DNA of 64,000 nucleotides from Azophilus sp965214305 (GTDB lineage Bacteria; Pseudomonadota; Gammaproteobacteria; Pseudomonadales; Azotimanducaceae). Below are positions 25,357 through 34,753 of this stretch, piece after piece (the stretch's first letter is position 1; the number at the start of each line of letters is the position of its first letter). The notes beneath the pieces are model-generated. The model saw only the letters and a list, made by a program, of their open reading frames with translations, did no database searches and was not told where the DNA came from. Both the position numbers and the translations under genes were made by a program. Location: assembly GCA_965214305.1 (NCBI GenBank), contig OZ243949.1:2480001-2544000 (forward strand). Reading direction: 5' to 3'.

Positions 25357-26846
25357 GCACGCTGGCAACGCACTTGCCGGCACTCCAGGTCATGGTGCCG
25401 ATGCTCATGGCACCCTTTGTTTTGCTCCTGCCCAAGGCGCTGGCTTGGGCGGCCACCACCGCCACCAGTTTTTTGGCGTTCGCAATTGCCGTAAGCCTGA
25501 CGATAACGATCATGGATGGCGGCGCACTCGCCTACGCCATGGGTTCCTGGCCGGCACCCTACGGGATTGAACTGAATGTCGATGCTCTAAGCGCTGTTTT
25601 ATTGTTGGTTGTAACGGGCGCATCGAGTCTTGCCCTGATGGGTGGTCGTGGCAGCTTGGTTGCCGCGATCACGGAACAGCGGGAACACTATTTCCACGCG
25701 GCTTGGCTTTTGGCCCTGGCCGGCTTAAACGGCATCCTGGTTTCGGCCGATGCGTTCAACATCTTCGTGTTCATGGAGATTTCCTCGCTGGCGAGCTATG
25801 TGCTTGTTGCCGGAGGCGCCGATCGCCGGGCACTGCCCGCGGTGTTCAAATATCTGATCATGGGCACGATCGGCGCGACCTTCTATCTCATCGGCATCGG
25901 GCTGATCTACATGATGACCGGCACCCTGAATCTGGCCGACATGGAATCGCGCATCCAAGACGTTGCGGATCAAGAGCCGATTCTTGCGGCCGCCGGCTTC
26001 ATCACCGTGGGTTTGGCCTTAAAGGCGGCCATCTTTCCACTGCACGTTTGGCTGCCGAATGCGTATACCTACGCACCCCACATCGCGACGGCTTTCCTGG
26101 CCGCCTGCGCCACCAAGGTGTCCCTGTATGTGCTTTTGCGCTTTGACTTTTTTGTCTTCCAGCAGAACCTCCCCGGCCATGCCTTTCAGTTTGCCGCCTA
26201 CCTGATGCCGCTGGCGATACTCGGCATTCTCGTCGGTTCGGGCGTCGCCATGTTCGAGCGCAATGTGAAACGCCTGTTGGCCTTCTCATCGGTGGCCCAG
26301 ATTGGCTATATGATGCTCGGGGCCAGCCTGGTCAGTGCCGCCGGTCTGACGGCCGCGACGTTGCATATGTTCAATCATGCCCTTGCCAAGGGTGGGCTCT
26401 TTCTGGCCGTGGCCGCATTCGCGCTGCTTGCCGCCGGTTTGCGGATTGAGGATATGGCTGGCATGGCAAAGCGCGCGCCCTGGACCTTTGCGGCCTTTGT
26501 GATCGTGGGATTGAGCCTCATCGGTATGCCGGGCACCGCGGGTTTCATCAGCAAGTGGTATCTGGTCAGCGCGGCTGTCGAGCTCGGCGCGCCCGGTATT
26601 GCCCTCGTTGGCGTCATCGTCCTTGGTTCGCTGATGGCGGTGGTTTATGTCTGGCGCATTATCGAGTCCGCGGTCTTCGACGAGCCTGACGAAATAGCGG
26701 TGCAATCCGTGGCGGTGCCGCGCGCTTTGCAGGCCGCGATCTGGGTTGTGGCGTTGGCCAATCTGTATTTCGGTGTCGAGCCCGGCTTGCCGCTGTGGCT
26801 GTCCTCATCCGCCGCCGAAACTCTGCTCGGACACGTTCCGACATGA
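25353..26846 (+). CDS. mrpD: Antiporter subunit MrpD, first copy
   Basis: This proton-conducting membrane subunit of 497 residues has about 14 helices and is homologous to NuoL/M/N. Conserved charges of the proton path are visible: Glu in FVFMEISSLASYVLVA (TM5), Lys in KAAIFPLHVWLPNAYTYAP (TM7), KRLLAFSSVAQIGYM (TM8 region) and His/Lys in FNHALAKGGLFL. It is the first of three such subunits in the cluster. It overlaps mrpC and the next gene by ATGA. Confidence 0.92.
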   Translation: MSTLATHLPALQVMVPMLMAPFVLLLPKALAWAATTATSFLAFAIAVSLTITIMDGGALAYAMGSWPAPYGIELNVDALSAVLLLVVTGASSLALMGGRGSLVAAITEQREHYFHAAWLLALAGLNGILVSADAFNIFVFMEISSLASYVLVAGGADRRALPAVFKYLIMGTIGATFYLIGIGLIYMMTGTLNLADMESRIQDVADQEPILAAAGFITVGLALKAAIFPLHVWLPNAYTYAPHIATAFLAACATKVSLYVLLRFDFFVFQQNLPGHAFQFAAYLMPLAILGILVGSGVAMFERNVKRLLAFSSVAQIGYMMLGASLVSAAGLTAATLHMFNHALAKGGLFLAVAAFALLAAGLRIEDMAGMAKRAPWTFAAFVIVGLSLIGMPGTAGFISKWYLVSAAVELGAPGIALVGVIVLGSLMAVVYVWRIIESAVFDEPDEIAVQSVAVPRALQAAIWVVALANLYFGVEPGLPLWLSSSAAETLLGHVPT

Positions 26847-28309
26847 GTGACCCGCACATTATCCTGGCTGCCGTAGTGTTGCCGTTATTCGGTGCCTTGG
26901 GGATCGGGCTTGCCGGCCGCATCAGCGCGAACCTGCGAGAAGCGGTGACGTTGTTGTCCGCCGGTGCCCTGACATACCTTGTCTGGGGTATCGCGCCCTC
27001 GGTGTTGGCTGGTGAGCGCCCCGGCCTGGGCGTCGCCGAAGTGCTGCCGGGCATTGACATTGCCTTCTCGGTCGAGCCGTTGGGTATGCTGTTCGCGGCG
27101 CTCGCCTCCCTACTCTGGTTCATCAATTCGCTGTATTCGATTGGTTATATGCGCGGCAACCGTGAGGCGCGCCAGACGCGCTTTTACGTCCTATTTGCCG
27201 TATCGCTGGCGGCAACGATTGGCATCGCGTTTGCGGGCAACCTCTTCACACTGTTCCTTTTCTACGAGGTGCTGACGCTCGCGACCTATCCCCTGGTTGC
27301 GCACAAGGGTGACCGCGCCACCGTGGCATCCGCGCGTGTTTATCTGGGCATACTGCTGACCACCTCCATCGGACTGCTGCTGCCCGCGGTCATCTGGATC
27401 TATGCAGTGGCGGGCACAACCGATTTCGTGCTTGGGGGCATTCTTGAAAACAAGCTGGAGGGGCCCGCGGTGGGCTTGCTGCTCGCGCTCTTTGCCTTCG
27501 GTGTCGGCAAGGCCGCACTGATGCCGGTACACCGCTGGCTGCCCGCCGCCATGGTCGCCCCGACCCCGGTGAGTGCGCTGCTCCATGCGGTTGCGGTGGT
27601 TAAAGCCGGTGTGTTCACACTGACGAAGGTTATCGTTTACATCTTCGGTGTGGACTATCTTTTCGCATCGCCGGGAACCGACTGGCTGATCTATGCGGCG
27701 GCATTCACCATCATCGCGGCCAGCGTCGTGGCGCTTCGCCAGCAGAATCTCAAACGTCTGCTGGCCTACTCGACGGTTGCGCAGCTATCCTACGTCATCA
27801 TGGCGGCCGCTTTGCTAAAGCCGCTGGCCGAGATCGGTGCCGCGATCCACATCGTGGCCCACGCGCTCGGCAAGATCACGCTCTTTTTTGCCGCTGGTGC
27901 GATCTATACGGCGTCGCGCAAGACCGAAGTTCACCAACTGCAAGGCATCGGTTACCGCATGCCCATCACCATGACCGCCTTCACGATTGGTGCGCTCAGC
28001 ATGATTGGTGTGCCGCCAACGGGCGGCTTTGTTTCCAAGTGGTACATCCTGGCCGGCGCCTTTGAGGCGGACAACTATGTTGTGCTGTTCACCATCGTTG
28101 CCAGCACGGCACTGAATGCCGCCTATTTCCTACCCATCGTCTATCAGGCATGGTTTGCACCGCAGCAGAGCCCGCCATCGCCGCCGCATGGCGAGGCGCC
28201 TTGGCCTTCGGTATTGGCGTTGTCGCTGACCGCCGCGCTGACCATTGCCTTCTTTCTCTTTAACGGCCCCGTTTTGGAACTCGAACGTCAGGTTGTGGCA
28301 GGGCAGTAG
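26843..28309 (+). CDS. Antiporter subunit MrpD-like, second copy
   Basis: This is a second NuoL/M/N-type proton-conducting subunit (488 residues). The start at ATG 26843 (MSDPHIILAAVVLPLFG) overlaps the previous stop by 4 bases. TM5 Glu is in FLFYEVLTLATYPLVA, TM7 Lys in KAALMPVHRWLPAAMVAPTPV, TM8 in KRLLAYSTVAQLSYV, and VAHALGKITLFFAAG carries the later His/Lys pair. It resembles the D-type subunits of Mbh/Mrp hybrid clusters rather than MrpA, since it lacks the long C-terminal domain of MrpA. Confidence 0.88.
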   Translation: MSDPHIILAAVVLPLFGALGIGLAGRISANLREAVTLLSAGALTYLVWGIAPSVLAGERPGLGVAEVLPGIDIAFSVEPLGMLFAALASLLWFINSLYSIGYMRGNREARQTRFYVLFAVSLAATIGIAFAGNLFTLFLFYEVLTLATYPLVAHKGDRATVASARVYLGILLTTSIGLLLPAVIWIYAVAGTTDFVLGGILENKLEGPAVGLLLALFAFGVGKAALMPVHRWLPAAMVAPTPVSALLHAVAVVKAGVFTLTKVIVYIFGVDYLFASPGTDWLIYAAAFTIIAASVVALRQQNLKRLLAYSTVAQLSYVIMAAALLKPLAEIGAAIHIVAHALGKITLFFAAGAIYTASRKTEVHQLQGIGYRMPITMTAFTIGALSMIGVPPTGGFVSKWYILAGAFEADNYVVLFTIVASTALNAAYFLPIVYQAWFAPQQSPPSPPHGEAPWPSVLALSLTAALTIAFFLFNGPVLELERQVVAGQ

Positions 28310-28579
28310 ATGAAAAAGCTCGCCCGAACGGATCATTGGCTGGCTCGGCCCACCACAATCAAGCTGAGCTGGCGGCTGTTTGTCGTGCTGCTCGCCTTAA
28401 CCTTGGTTGGGCAGTTCGCGGTTTCGATCAAGGGCTACTTCGTGCTGGATGGCTGGTTCGGGTTCGGCGCGGTTTTCGGCTTCCTGTCCTGCCTCCTTAT
28501 GGTGCTGGTTGCCAAGTGCCTGGGCTACCTGCTGAAGCGCCGGGAGCACTACTACGGTGAACAGGAGCCGGACCAGTGA
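28310..28579 (+). CDS. Small two-helix membrane protein of the antiporter cluster, unknown function
   Basis: This 89-residue protein starts immediately after the previous stop (TAGATG). There are two predicted membrane helices (LFVVLLALTLVGQFAVSI and FGFGAVFGFLSCLLMVLVAKCLGYL), a basic N-terminus and an acidic C-terminus (LLKRREHYYGEQEPDQ). I do not recognise a named Mrp subunit. It is embedded in a series of overlapping antiporter genes and its stop overlaps the next start (TGATG), so it is probably an accessory subunit of the complex. Confidence 0.75.
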   Translation: MKKLARTDHWLARPTTIKLSWRLFVVLLALTLVGQFAVSIKGYFVLDGWFGFGAVFGFLSCLLMVLVAKCLGYLLKRREHYYGEQEPDQ

Positions 28580-30279
28580 TGCTTGAAACCGTGCCTCCCG
28601 CACTGGTTTTGTTGCTCGGCGCGGCCTTGATCGGGCCCGTGCGAGGCGTTGCCCGTAGTGCCGTCGTTTTGCTTGCGCCGCTGCTGACGCTGTGGCTGGT
28701 TTGGCATACGCCGGACGGCGTCGTACTCGATATGGCGTTTCTCGACTATCGCATCGAACCGGTGGAAGGCGGGCCGGTTCGGCGCCTGTTCGCGATTATT
28801 TTTACCATCATGGCCTTTGTCGGTGGCCTGTTCGCCTACCGTCAGGCGAAATGGCATGAGCTGGCCGCGGCCCAAGGCTATGCCGCCGGGGCGGTGGGGG
28901 TTTGCTTCGCCGGTGATCTCATCACGCTGTTCCTGTTCTGGGAACTGATGGCGCTGTTTTCGACAATGTTGGTCTGGTGCGGCGGCAGTCCCGGCGCGCG
29001 CGCCGCCGGCATTCGCTACGCCATCATGCACCTGCTCGGCGGTGTGATTCTCAAGGTCGGCATTGAGGGTGTTGCGGTACACACCGGATCGATTGATGTA
29101 GAGGCCATGCCGGCCAGCAACTTTGACGCCGCCATGATCTTGATCGGCATTCTGATTAACGCCGCCGCACCGCCCGTCTCAGCATGGTTGGCGGACGCCT
29201 ACCCCGAATCAAGCCCGACCGGATCCGTGTTTTTGTCCGCGTTTACCACCAAGACGGCCGTGTTGGCGCTGATCCTGCTGTTTCCCGGCGAGCCGCTGCT
29301 GATCGGTATTGGTTTGTTCATGGTTATGTACGGGATCATCTTCGCCCTGCTTGAAAACAACATTCGGCGCATCTTGGCGTTCTCAATAGTCAATCAGGTT
29401 GGCTTCATGGTCTGTGCCGTGGGCATCGGCACCAAGATGGCTTTGAATGGCGCGGCCGCCCACGCTTTTGCCCATATCATCTACAAGGCGCTGCTGTTTA
29501 TGAGCGCGGGCGTGGTCGTTTATCGAACCGGGCGCAATCGCTGTAGCGATGTCGGGGGGCTGTTTCGCAGTATGCCGCTAACCGCTATCTGCGGCATTGT
29601 GGGCGCGCTCGCCATCTCGGGTTTTCCCCTAACATCCGGCTTCACGACCAAGACGTTGATCTCCCAAGCGGCTGCCGATGAATCTATGGCGTTCGTCTAT
29701 TTCATGCTGGCGGCTGCCTCCGCCGGAGTTTTTCTGCACGCCGGCATCAAGTTTCCGTGGTTCGTTTTCTTTCAGCGGGATTCGGGCCTGCGCCCGCAGG
29801 ATGCGCCTTGGAACATGGCGGCGGCGATGCTGCTGTTCGCCTGCCTGTGCATTCTGCTCGGTGCCGCACCGGAACTGCTTTATCCATTGCTTCCCTATCC
29901 GGTTGACTACGATGCCTACAGCCCGGACAAGGTGTTGTTCTATTTGCAGTTGCTGCTGTTCTCGGGGCTCGCGTTCTTCCTGTTGCTGCCGCTGATGAAA
30001 CGCACAGAGACCATCAGTCTTGATACGGACTGGCTGTGGCGCGTATTACTGCTGCGATGCGCGCGGGCTCTTTACAACGCCTTGGGCCTTGCCGGGCGCG
30101 GCTTGGCGGCCGTGGCGACGCGGCTCGCTGGCCGCCTGCGAGCGTTGGCGGCGCGCCACATGTCGATAGCCGTTGAGGCCAAGCGCCCGGGCGTCTTCGC
30201 CCGCACCTGGCCTATTGGTACGACGGCGATCTGGATCGCGGTGCTGCTGACCGGCTATGTGTTTGTGTATTACCTCTGA
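28579..30279 (+). CDS. Antiporter subunit MrpD-like, third copy
   Basis: This is a third NuoL/M/N-type subunit (566 residues). TM5 Glu is in FLFWELMALFSTMLVW, and the NuoL-like core includes VSAWLADAYPESSPTGSVFLSAFTTKTAVLAL and NNIRRILAFSIVNQVGFM. HAFAHIIYKALLFMSAG supplies the His/Lys pair. A C-terminal extension with further helices and a basic cytoplasmic loop (LRALAARHMSIAVEAKRPG) ends in a last helix. It closes the antiporter cluster. The photolyase gene begins 18 bases later. Confidence 0.88.
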   Translation: MLETVPPALVLLLGAALIGPVRGVARSAVVLLAPLLTLWLVWHTPDGVVLDMAFLDYRIEPVEGGPVRRLFAIIFTIMAFVGGLFAYRQAKWHELAAAQGYAAGAVGVCFAGDLITLFLFWELMALFSTMLVWCGGSPGARAAGIRYAIMHLLGGVILKVGIEGVAVHTGSIDVEAMPASNFDAAMILIGILINAAAPPVSAWLADAYPESSPTGSVFLSAFTTKTAVLALILLFPGEPLLIGIGLFMVMYGIIFALLENNIRRILAFSIVNQVGFMVCAVGIGTKMALNGAAAHAFAHIIYKALLFMSAGVVVYRTGRNRCSDVGGLFRSMPLTAICGIVGALAISGFPLTSGFTTKTLISQAAADESMAFVYFMLAAASAGVFLHAGIKFPWFVFFQRDSGLRPQDAPWNMAAAMLLFACLCILLGAAPELLYPLLPYPVDYDAYSPDKVLFYLQLLLFSGLAFFLLLPLMKRTETISLDTDWLWRVLLLRCARALYNALGLAGRGLAAVATRLAGRLRALAARHMSIAVEAKRPGVFARTWPIGTTAIWIAVLLTGYVFVYYL

Positions 30280-30297
30280 GGTTTGCCGATTGGGACG

Positions 30298-31731
30298 ATG
30301 ACTTGCTATGACGCCACTTCCGCACCGCTTACCATCATGTGGTTCCGTCAGGATCTGCGGCTTGAGGACAACCCCGCGCTGTCCGCCGCCGCGGCTTCAG
30401 GGCCTGTGCTTCCCGTCTACATCCTTGATGATGCGAATGCCGGGTACTGGAAAATGGGTGGCGCCTCGCGCTGGTGGTTGCATCATTCCCTGTGTCGGTT
30501 GAACGAGGCGCTCGGGGGCGGGCTTTGGGTATTGTCGGGTGACGCGGAGGCCGAACTCGCCGGATTGTGCGAGTCATTGGCCGTCAAGAAGGTGGTTTGG
30601 AACCGCTGCTATGAACCTTGGCGAATCCGCCGCGATGCGCGCATCGAACGCTCTTTGCAGAGGCGCGGCATTCAATTCGATGCCTTTAAGGGAGCGCTCA
30701 TATGGGAACCCAATGAAGCGCTGAAGGCCAATGATGAGCCCTACGGGGTCTTCACACCCTTTTACCGAAATCTTCTGCGGAAGATGCCGGCCGACAGCCC
30801 GCTACCGAAGCCATGCGACATGACCCTTGCCGACTGCGCTCAACCGCACAATCGCATAGATAGGCTTGAACTCAAACCCGGGATACCTTGGGATGCCGAA
30901 TTTCACGATCACTGGACACCCGGCGAGCAGGGTGCGCTCGATCAATTGGATGCATTCCTTCAGGACGGGCTGGAAAACTACAAGGCTAGGCGGGACTATC
31001 CCGTCATATCGGGTGTTTCCGCGCTTTCCCCCCACCTGCATTTTGGAGAAATCAGTCCGCTGCGAGTCTGGCGCGAGGCGCGGATGTCAGCGGTGGACTC
31101 GAATCCCGACCCATGGCTGCGGCAAATCTGTTGGCGTGAATTTAGCTATCACATGCTTTTCCACCACCAGCACATGTGCGATGCCAACCTGGATACCCAA
31201 TTCGACCGCTTCCCCTGGCGCTTCGACCAGGAGACACTGAGGCGTTGGCAGCGGGGCCTGACCGGCTATCCCTTGGTCGATGCGGGCATGCGCGAGCTTT
31301 GGCGCACCGGCACCATGCATAACCGTGTGCGCATGGTGACCGCGTCCTTCCTCACCAAAAACTTGATGATTCACTGGCGCGAAGGGGCACGTTGGTTCTG
31401 GGATTGCTTGATGGACGCCGACCTCGCCAACAACAGTTTCGGCTGGCAATGGGTGGCGGGCTGTGGTGCCGATGCCGCACCCTACTTTCGCATCTTCAAC
31501 CCGATCACACAGTCGCAGAAGTTCGACCCGGAAGGCGGGTATCTGCGCCGCTGGTTGCCTGAATTGCGCCGCCTATCGAACCGACATATCCACGCACCTT
31601 GGCAGGCGAACGCCAATGACCTTGCCGAGGCTGGCGTGTACCTGAACCAAAGCTATCCCGCGCCCATGATCGACCTCGGCAGTTCCCGCGAACAGGCCCT
31701 TGAAGCTTGGCGCGCGCTTCGCAATCGGTAG
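30298..31731 (+). CDS. phr: Deoxyribodipyrimidine photolyase / cryptochrome family
   Basis: This flavoprotein of about 477 residues repairs UV cyclobutane dimers using light. The N-terminal photolyase domain begins LTIMWFRQDLRLEDNPALSAA. The C-terminal FAD-binding domain shows SALSPHLHFGEISPLRVW, RQICWREFSYHMLF, GYPLVDAGMRELWRTGTMHNRVRMVTASFLTKNL and NNSFGWQWVAGCGADAAPYFRIFNP. These are the FAD-contact and DNA-lesion motifs of class I CPD photolyases. ATG at 30298 is used; ATG at 30334 (MWFRQ) is a possible shorter start. It could be co-transcribed with the antiporter genes, but the functions are unrelated. Confidence 0.92.
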   Translation: MTCYDATSAPLTIMWFRQDLRLEDNPALSAAAASGPVLPVYILDDANAGYWKMGGASRWWLHHSLCRLNEALGGGLWVLSGDAEAELAGLCESLAVKKVVWNRCYEPWRIRRDARIERSLQRRGIQFDAFKGALIWEPNEALKANDEPYGVFTPFYRNLLRKMPADSPLPKPCDMTLADCAQPHNRIDRLELKPGIPWDAEFHDHWTPGEQGALDQLDAFLQDGLENYKARRDYPVISGVSALSPHLHFGEISPLRVWREARMSAVDSNPDPWLRQICWREFSYHMLFHHQHMCDANLDTQFDRFPWRFDQETLRRWQRGLTGYPLVDAGMRELWRTGTMHNRVRMVTASFLTKNLMIHWREGARWFWDCLMDADLANNSFGWQWVAGCGADAAPYFRIFNPITQSQKFDPEGGYLRRWLPELRRLSNRHIHAPWQANANDLAEAGVYLNQSYPAPMIDLGSSREQALEAWRALRNR

Positions 31732-31976
31732 CAACCTGAAGCCTGCCAACACCGAAATCTGCTCGTCGGTGACGGCCCTCAACTGTTCCCGGTTGGTATT
31801 TCCGCGGCGATTGGGTTTAATCGGTTGGCTTGCTTGGCTCGGCTTTTACGGGGGCGCGTTGAGCGGGCGCTCTTAGTCGCGGATGAAGTTTACAGATGCA
31901 TCAATTGTCAAGCCGACAGTTGCCGTTTGGTTGGTTTGGGGCCAGGTCCCATTAGGGTTTTTGCACGGGGTCTCGC

Positions 31977-32459
31977 ATGGTGGACGCAGACGGCTTTAGG
32001 CCGAATGTTGGCATTGTGGTGGTCAACGACCGCGCCGCGGTGCTTTGGGCGCGGCGCCTCGGTGGCCGCAATGCTTGGCAATTTCCGCAGGGCGGCATTA
32101 ACCATGCGGAGACCCCGGAAGACGCCCTCTATCGGGAACTGTACGAGGAAGTCGGACTAAAAAGCGATGCCGTGCAGCTGATCGCGGGCACCGAGGGTTG
32201 GCTGCGTTACCGTTTGCCGGAGCATATGCGACGCTGGGATTCAAGCCCATCGTTTGTCGGCCAAAAACAGAAATGGTTTTTGTTGCGCATGTTGGCCGAG
32301 GACGACGAGGTGCGGCTGTCCGTTTCCGAAAAACCGGAATTCGATACTTGGCGCTGGGTGAGTTATTGGTATCCCCTGGGGCAGGTGGTTGCATTCAAAA
32401 AAAATGTTTACAGAAGGGCGCTTGGGGAACTGGTGCCGCATCTGCGTTTCCGGTGTTAA
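31977..32459 (+). CDS. rppH: RNA pyrophosphohydrolase RppH
   Basis: This 160-residue Nudix hydrolase converts 5'-triphosphate mRNA ends to monophosphates and so triggers RNase E decay. It starts MVDADGFRPNVGIVVVNDRAAVLWARRLGGRNAWQFPQGG, the standard RppH start. The Nudix box is GGINHAETPEDALYRELYEEVGL. WRWVSYWYPLGQVVAFKKNVYRRAL is the C-terminal signature. The ptsP start overlaps its stop by 7 bases. The rppH-ptsP pair is common in gammaproteobacteria. The 245 bases upstream, after phr, hold no gene that I can support. Confidence 0.96.
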   Translation: MVDADGFRPNVGIVVVNDRAAVLWARRLGGRNAWQFPQGGINHAETPEDALYRELYEEVGLKSDAVQLIAGTEGWLRYRLPEHMRRWDSSPSFVGQKQKWFLLRMLAEDDEVRLSVSEKPEFDTWRWVSYWYPLGQVVAFKKNVYRRALGELVPHLRFRC

Positions 32460-34753
32460 CGAGACTTCAACATATCGTTCAAGAGGTTGCTGGCGCACCG
32501 TCACTGCACGATGCGCTCCAAGTGATTGTGCGGGAAGTCTGCGACGCCCTGTCCATCGAGGTTTGCTCCGTCTACCTCAAGACGCCGGAGGGGCAAGGCT
32601 ATTTGTTCGCCGCCAACGAGGGCCTGAATCCGGATTCGGTCGGCGCTTCGACAATGGCATTGGGTGAGGGTTTGGTCGGCTTGGTCGGTGAGCGGGCGGA
32701 GCCGATCAACCTGCCTGTGGCAAGCCAACATCCGCAATTCCATCACATGCCCGAATTGGGCGAGGAGCCATTCAACGCCTTTCTGGGTGTGCCCATTGTG
32801 CATCATCGCCGCACACTGGGCGTGTTGGTCGCGCAGCAGCGGGCGCCAAGGCGTTTCGACGCCGACGAAGAGGCGTTTTTAGTCACGCTTGCCGCGCAGC
32901 TCGCCACCGCCATTGCCCACGCGGAGCTGGCCGGCGGCATTGAGTCGTTGCTTGATGCGGGCCAGGATGCTCGGGATCTCAGAATCAACGGCCTCGCCGG
33001 TTCACCCGGTATCGCTTTCGGCACCGCAACCCTGATGCAAACGGCGACCAACCTCGATGATGTGCCCGACCGCGAAGCCACCAACATCACCGTTGAGCTC
33101 ATGCTCTTCGACAAGGCCGTGGAATCCGTGCGTGGCGATATTCGGCGCATCAGCGAACAGTTCGCGCAAAGCCTCTCCCGCGAGGAACTGGCATTGTTCG
33201 ACGCCTATCTGCACATGCTTGATGACGCCGCCCTAACCGGTGATGTGGGGGAGCGCATCCGACGCGGCGAATGGGCCCAGGGTGCCCTAAAGAACGTGAT
33301 TCGCGAACACAAACGGCGTTTTGATCGGATGGAGGACGTCTATCTGAAAGAACGCGGAACCGATGTGGAAGATTTGGGGTTGCGTGTACTCGCGTACCTT
33401 CAGGACATCGGCCCGCGCCGGCGCGACTTTCCCGACGAGACGATTCTGGTTGGCGAGCAAGTCACGCCCAGCATGCTCACCAGTGTACCCACTGAGCGGT
33501 TGAAGGGGATTGTTTCCGCACGGGGCTCGGTCAATTCCCATGTCGCCATACTCGCCCGGGCCCTGGGTGTTCCGGCGGTGATGGGCGCGGTGGATACGCC
33601 GGTTTTCCAGATGGATGGGCAGACGTTGATCGTTGATGGCTACTACGGCGAGCTGTACGCCAACCCCAGTGAAAAACTCGCCGGCGCCTATCGCGTGTTA
33701 ATGCGGGAAGAGCGCGAGTTCGCCGAGGAAATCGATGCGCTTCGGGAATTGCCCTGTATTACCCGCGATGGTTGGCGGGTCTTGCTCTGGGTGAACATCG
33801 GCCTGACGGGTGAAATTACCCGCTCCCTGGATCGGGGTGCGGAAGGCATTGGCTTGTTTCGCACGGAAATACCCTTTGTTACCCAAGACCGTTTTCCCAC
33901 CGAAGAGGAGCAGCGCGAACTCTATCGCGAGCACATGAAGGCGTTCGAGCCAAGGCCGGTCACCATGCGCACCCTTGATGTGGGCGGCGACAAGGCCCTG
34001 CCCTATTTCCCCATTGCCGAGGACAACCCCTTTCTCGGTTGGCGCGGTATCCGCGTCACCCTGGACCACCCAGAGATTTTCCTGGTGCAGGTGCGGGCCA
34101 TGCTCAAGGCTAATGCCGGCTTGAATGGCATTTTGCGCATCATGTTGCCCATGGTCTCCGACCTGTTTGAAGTGGAAGAGGCGAAAAAGTTGGTGGAACA
34201 GGCGCACCGGGAAGTGTTGGAGGAGGGTTTTAGCGTAAAGAAACCGCAAATCGGGGTGATGGTGGAGGTGCCCTCCGCCGTTTATCAGGCGAGGGAGTTG
34301 GCGCGGCGGGTCGATTTTCTCGCCGTCGGCTCTAACGACCTCACCCAATACATGTTGGCCGTGGACCGCAATAATCCCCGCGTCGCAGAACTCTACAAGG
34401 ACTTCCACCCCTCGGTGCTGCGTGCCTTGCGCGAGGTGGCGAGGCAAGCCGGGGCGCAACGCAAGGGGCTTGGCATTTGCGGCGAATTGGCGGGGACGCC
34501 AATCGGCGCGGTATTACTGGTCGGCATGGGCTATCAGGTGCTGTCCATGAACGCCACCAATTTGCCCAAGGTCAAATGGGTGCTGCGCAACATCAAACAC
34601 AATGATGCCCGACGCATGCTGTCGCGTGTGATTCGCATGGATTCGGCGCGGGAAATTCAAGAATACATGGAGCGCCAGTTGGTCAAAGCCGGGCTTGGCC
34701 GGGTGATTCCAAACCACGTCAGCGCAACGATAGCTGAAACCGAACTCGCTTGA
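32453..34753 (+). CDS. ptsP: Phosphoenolpyruvate-protein phosphotransferase PtsP (EI-Ntr)
   Basis: This is enzyme I of the nitrogen PTS, which phosphorylates NPr from PEP and reports nitrogen and metabolic state. The start is GTG at 32453 (VLTRLQHIVQEVAGAPSLHDAL), matching E. coli PtsP; the longer frame upstream lies inside rppH. The GAF domain is residues ~15-160. The PTS EI part follows: GLAGSPGIAFGTATLM, the phosphorylated His in GSVNSHVAILARALGVPAVMG, RTEIPFV, TMRTLDVGGDKALPYF, GSNDLTQYMLAVDRNNP and the catalytic Cys in GLGICGELAGTP. The length of 766 is as expected. Its 3' end overlaps the convergent NRDE gene by 35 bases. Confidence 0.95.
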   Translation: MLTRLQHIVQEVAGAPSLHDALQVIVREVCDALSIEVCSVYLKTPEGQGYLFAANEGLNPDSVGASTMALGEGLVGLVGERAEPINLPVASQHPQFHHMPELGEEPFNAFLGVPIVHHRRTLGVLVAQQRAPRRFDADEEAFLVTLAAQLATAIAHAELAGGIESLLDAGQDARDLRINGLAGSPGIAFGTATLMQTATNLDDVPDREATNITVELMLFDKAVESVRGDIRRISEQFAQSLSREELALFDAYLHMLDDAALTGDVGERIRRGEWAQGALKNVIREHKRRFDRMEDVYLKERGTDVEDLGLRVLAYLQDIGPRRRDFPDETILVGEQVTPSMLTSVPTERLKGIVSARGSVNSHVAILARALGVPAVMGAVDTPVFQMDGQTLIVDGYYGELYANPSEKLAGAYRVLMREEREFAEEIDALRELPCITRDGWRVLLWVNIGLTGEITRSLDRGAEGIGLFRTEIPFVTQDRFPTEEEQRELYREHMKAFEPRPVTMRTLDVGGDKALPYFPIAEDNPFLGWRGIRVTLDHPEIFLVQVRAMLKANAGLNGILRIMLPMVSDLFEVEEAKKLVEQAHREVLEEGFSVKKPQIGVMVEVPSAVYQARELARRVDFLAVGSNDLTQYMLAVDRNNPRVAELYKDFHPSVLRALREVARQAGAQRKGLGICGELAGTPIGAVLLVGMGYQVLSMNATNLPKVKWVLRNIKHNDARRMLSRVIRMDSAREIQEYMERQLVKAGLGRVIPNHVSATIAETELA

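Noticed and set aside
32198..32452. N-terminal extension of PtsP
   Set aside because: It lies inside rppH in another frame. The GTG at 32453 aligns with the normal PtsP start.
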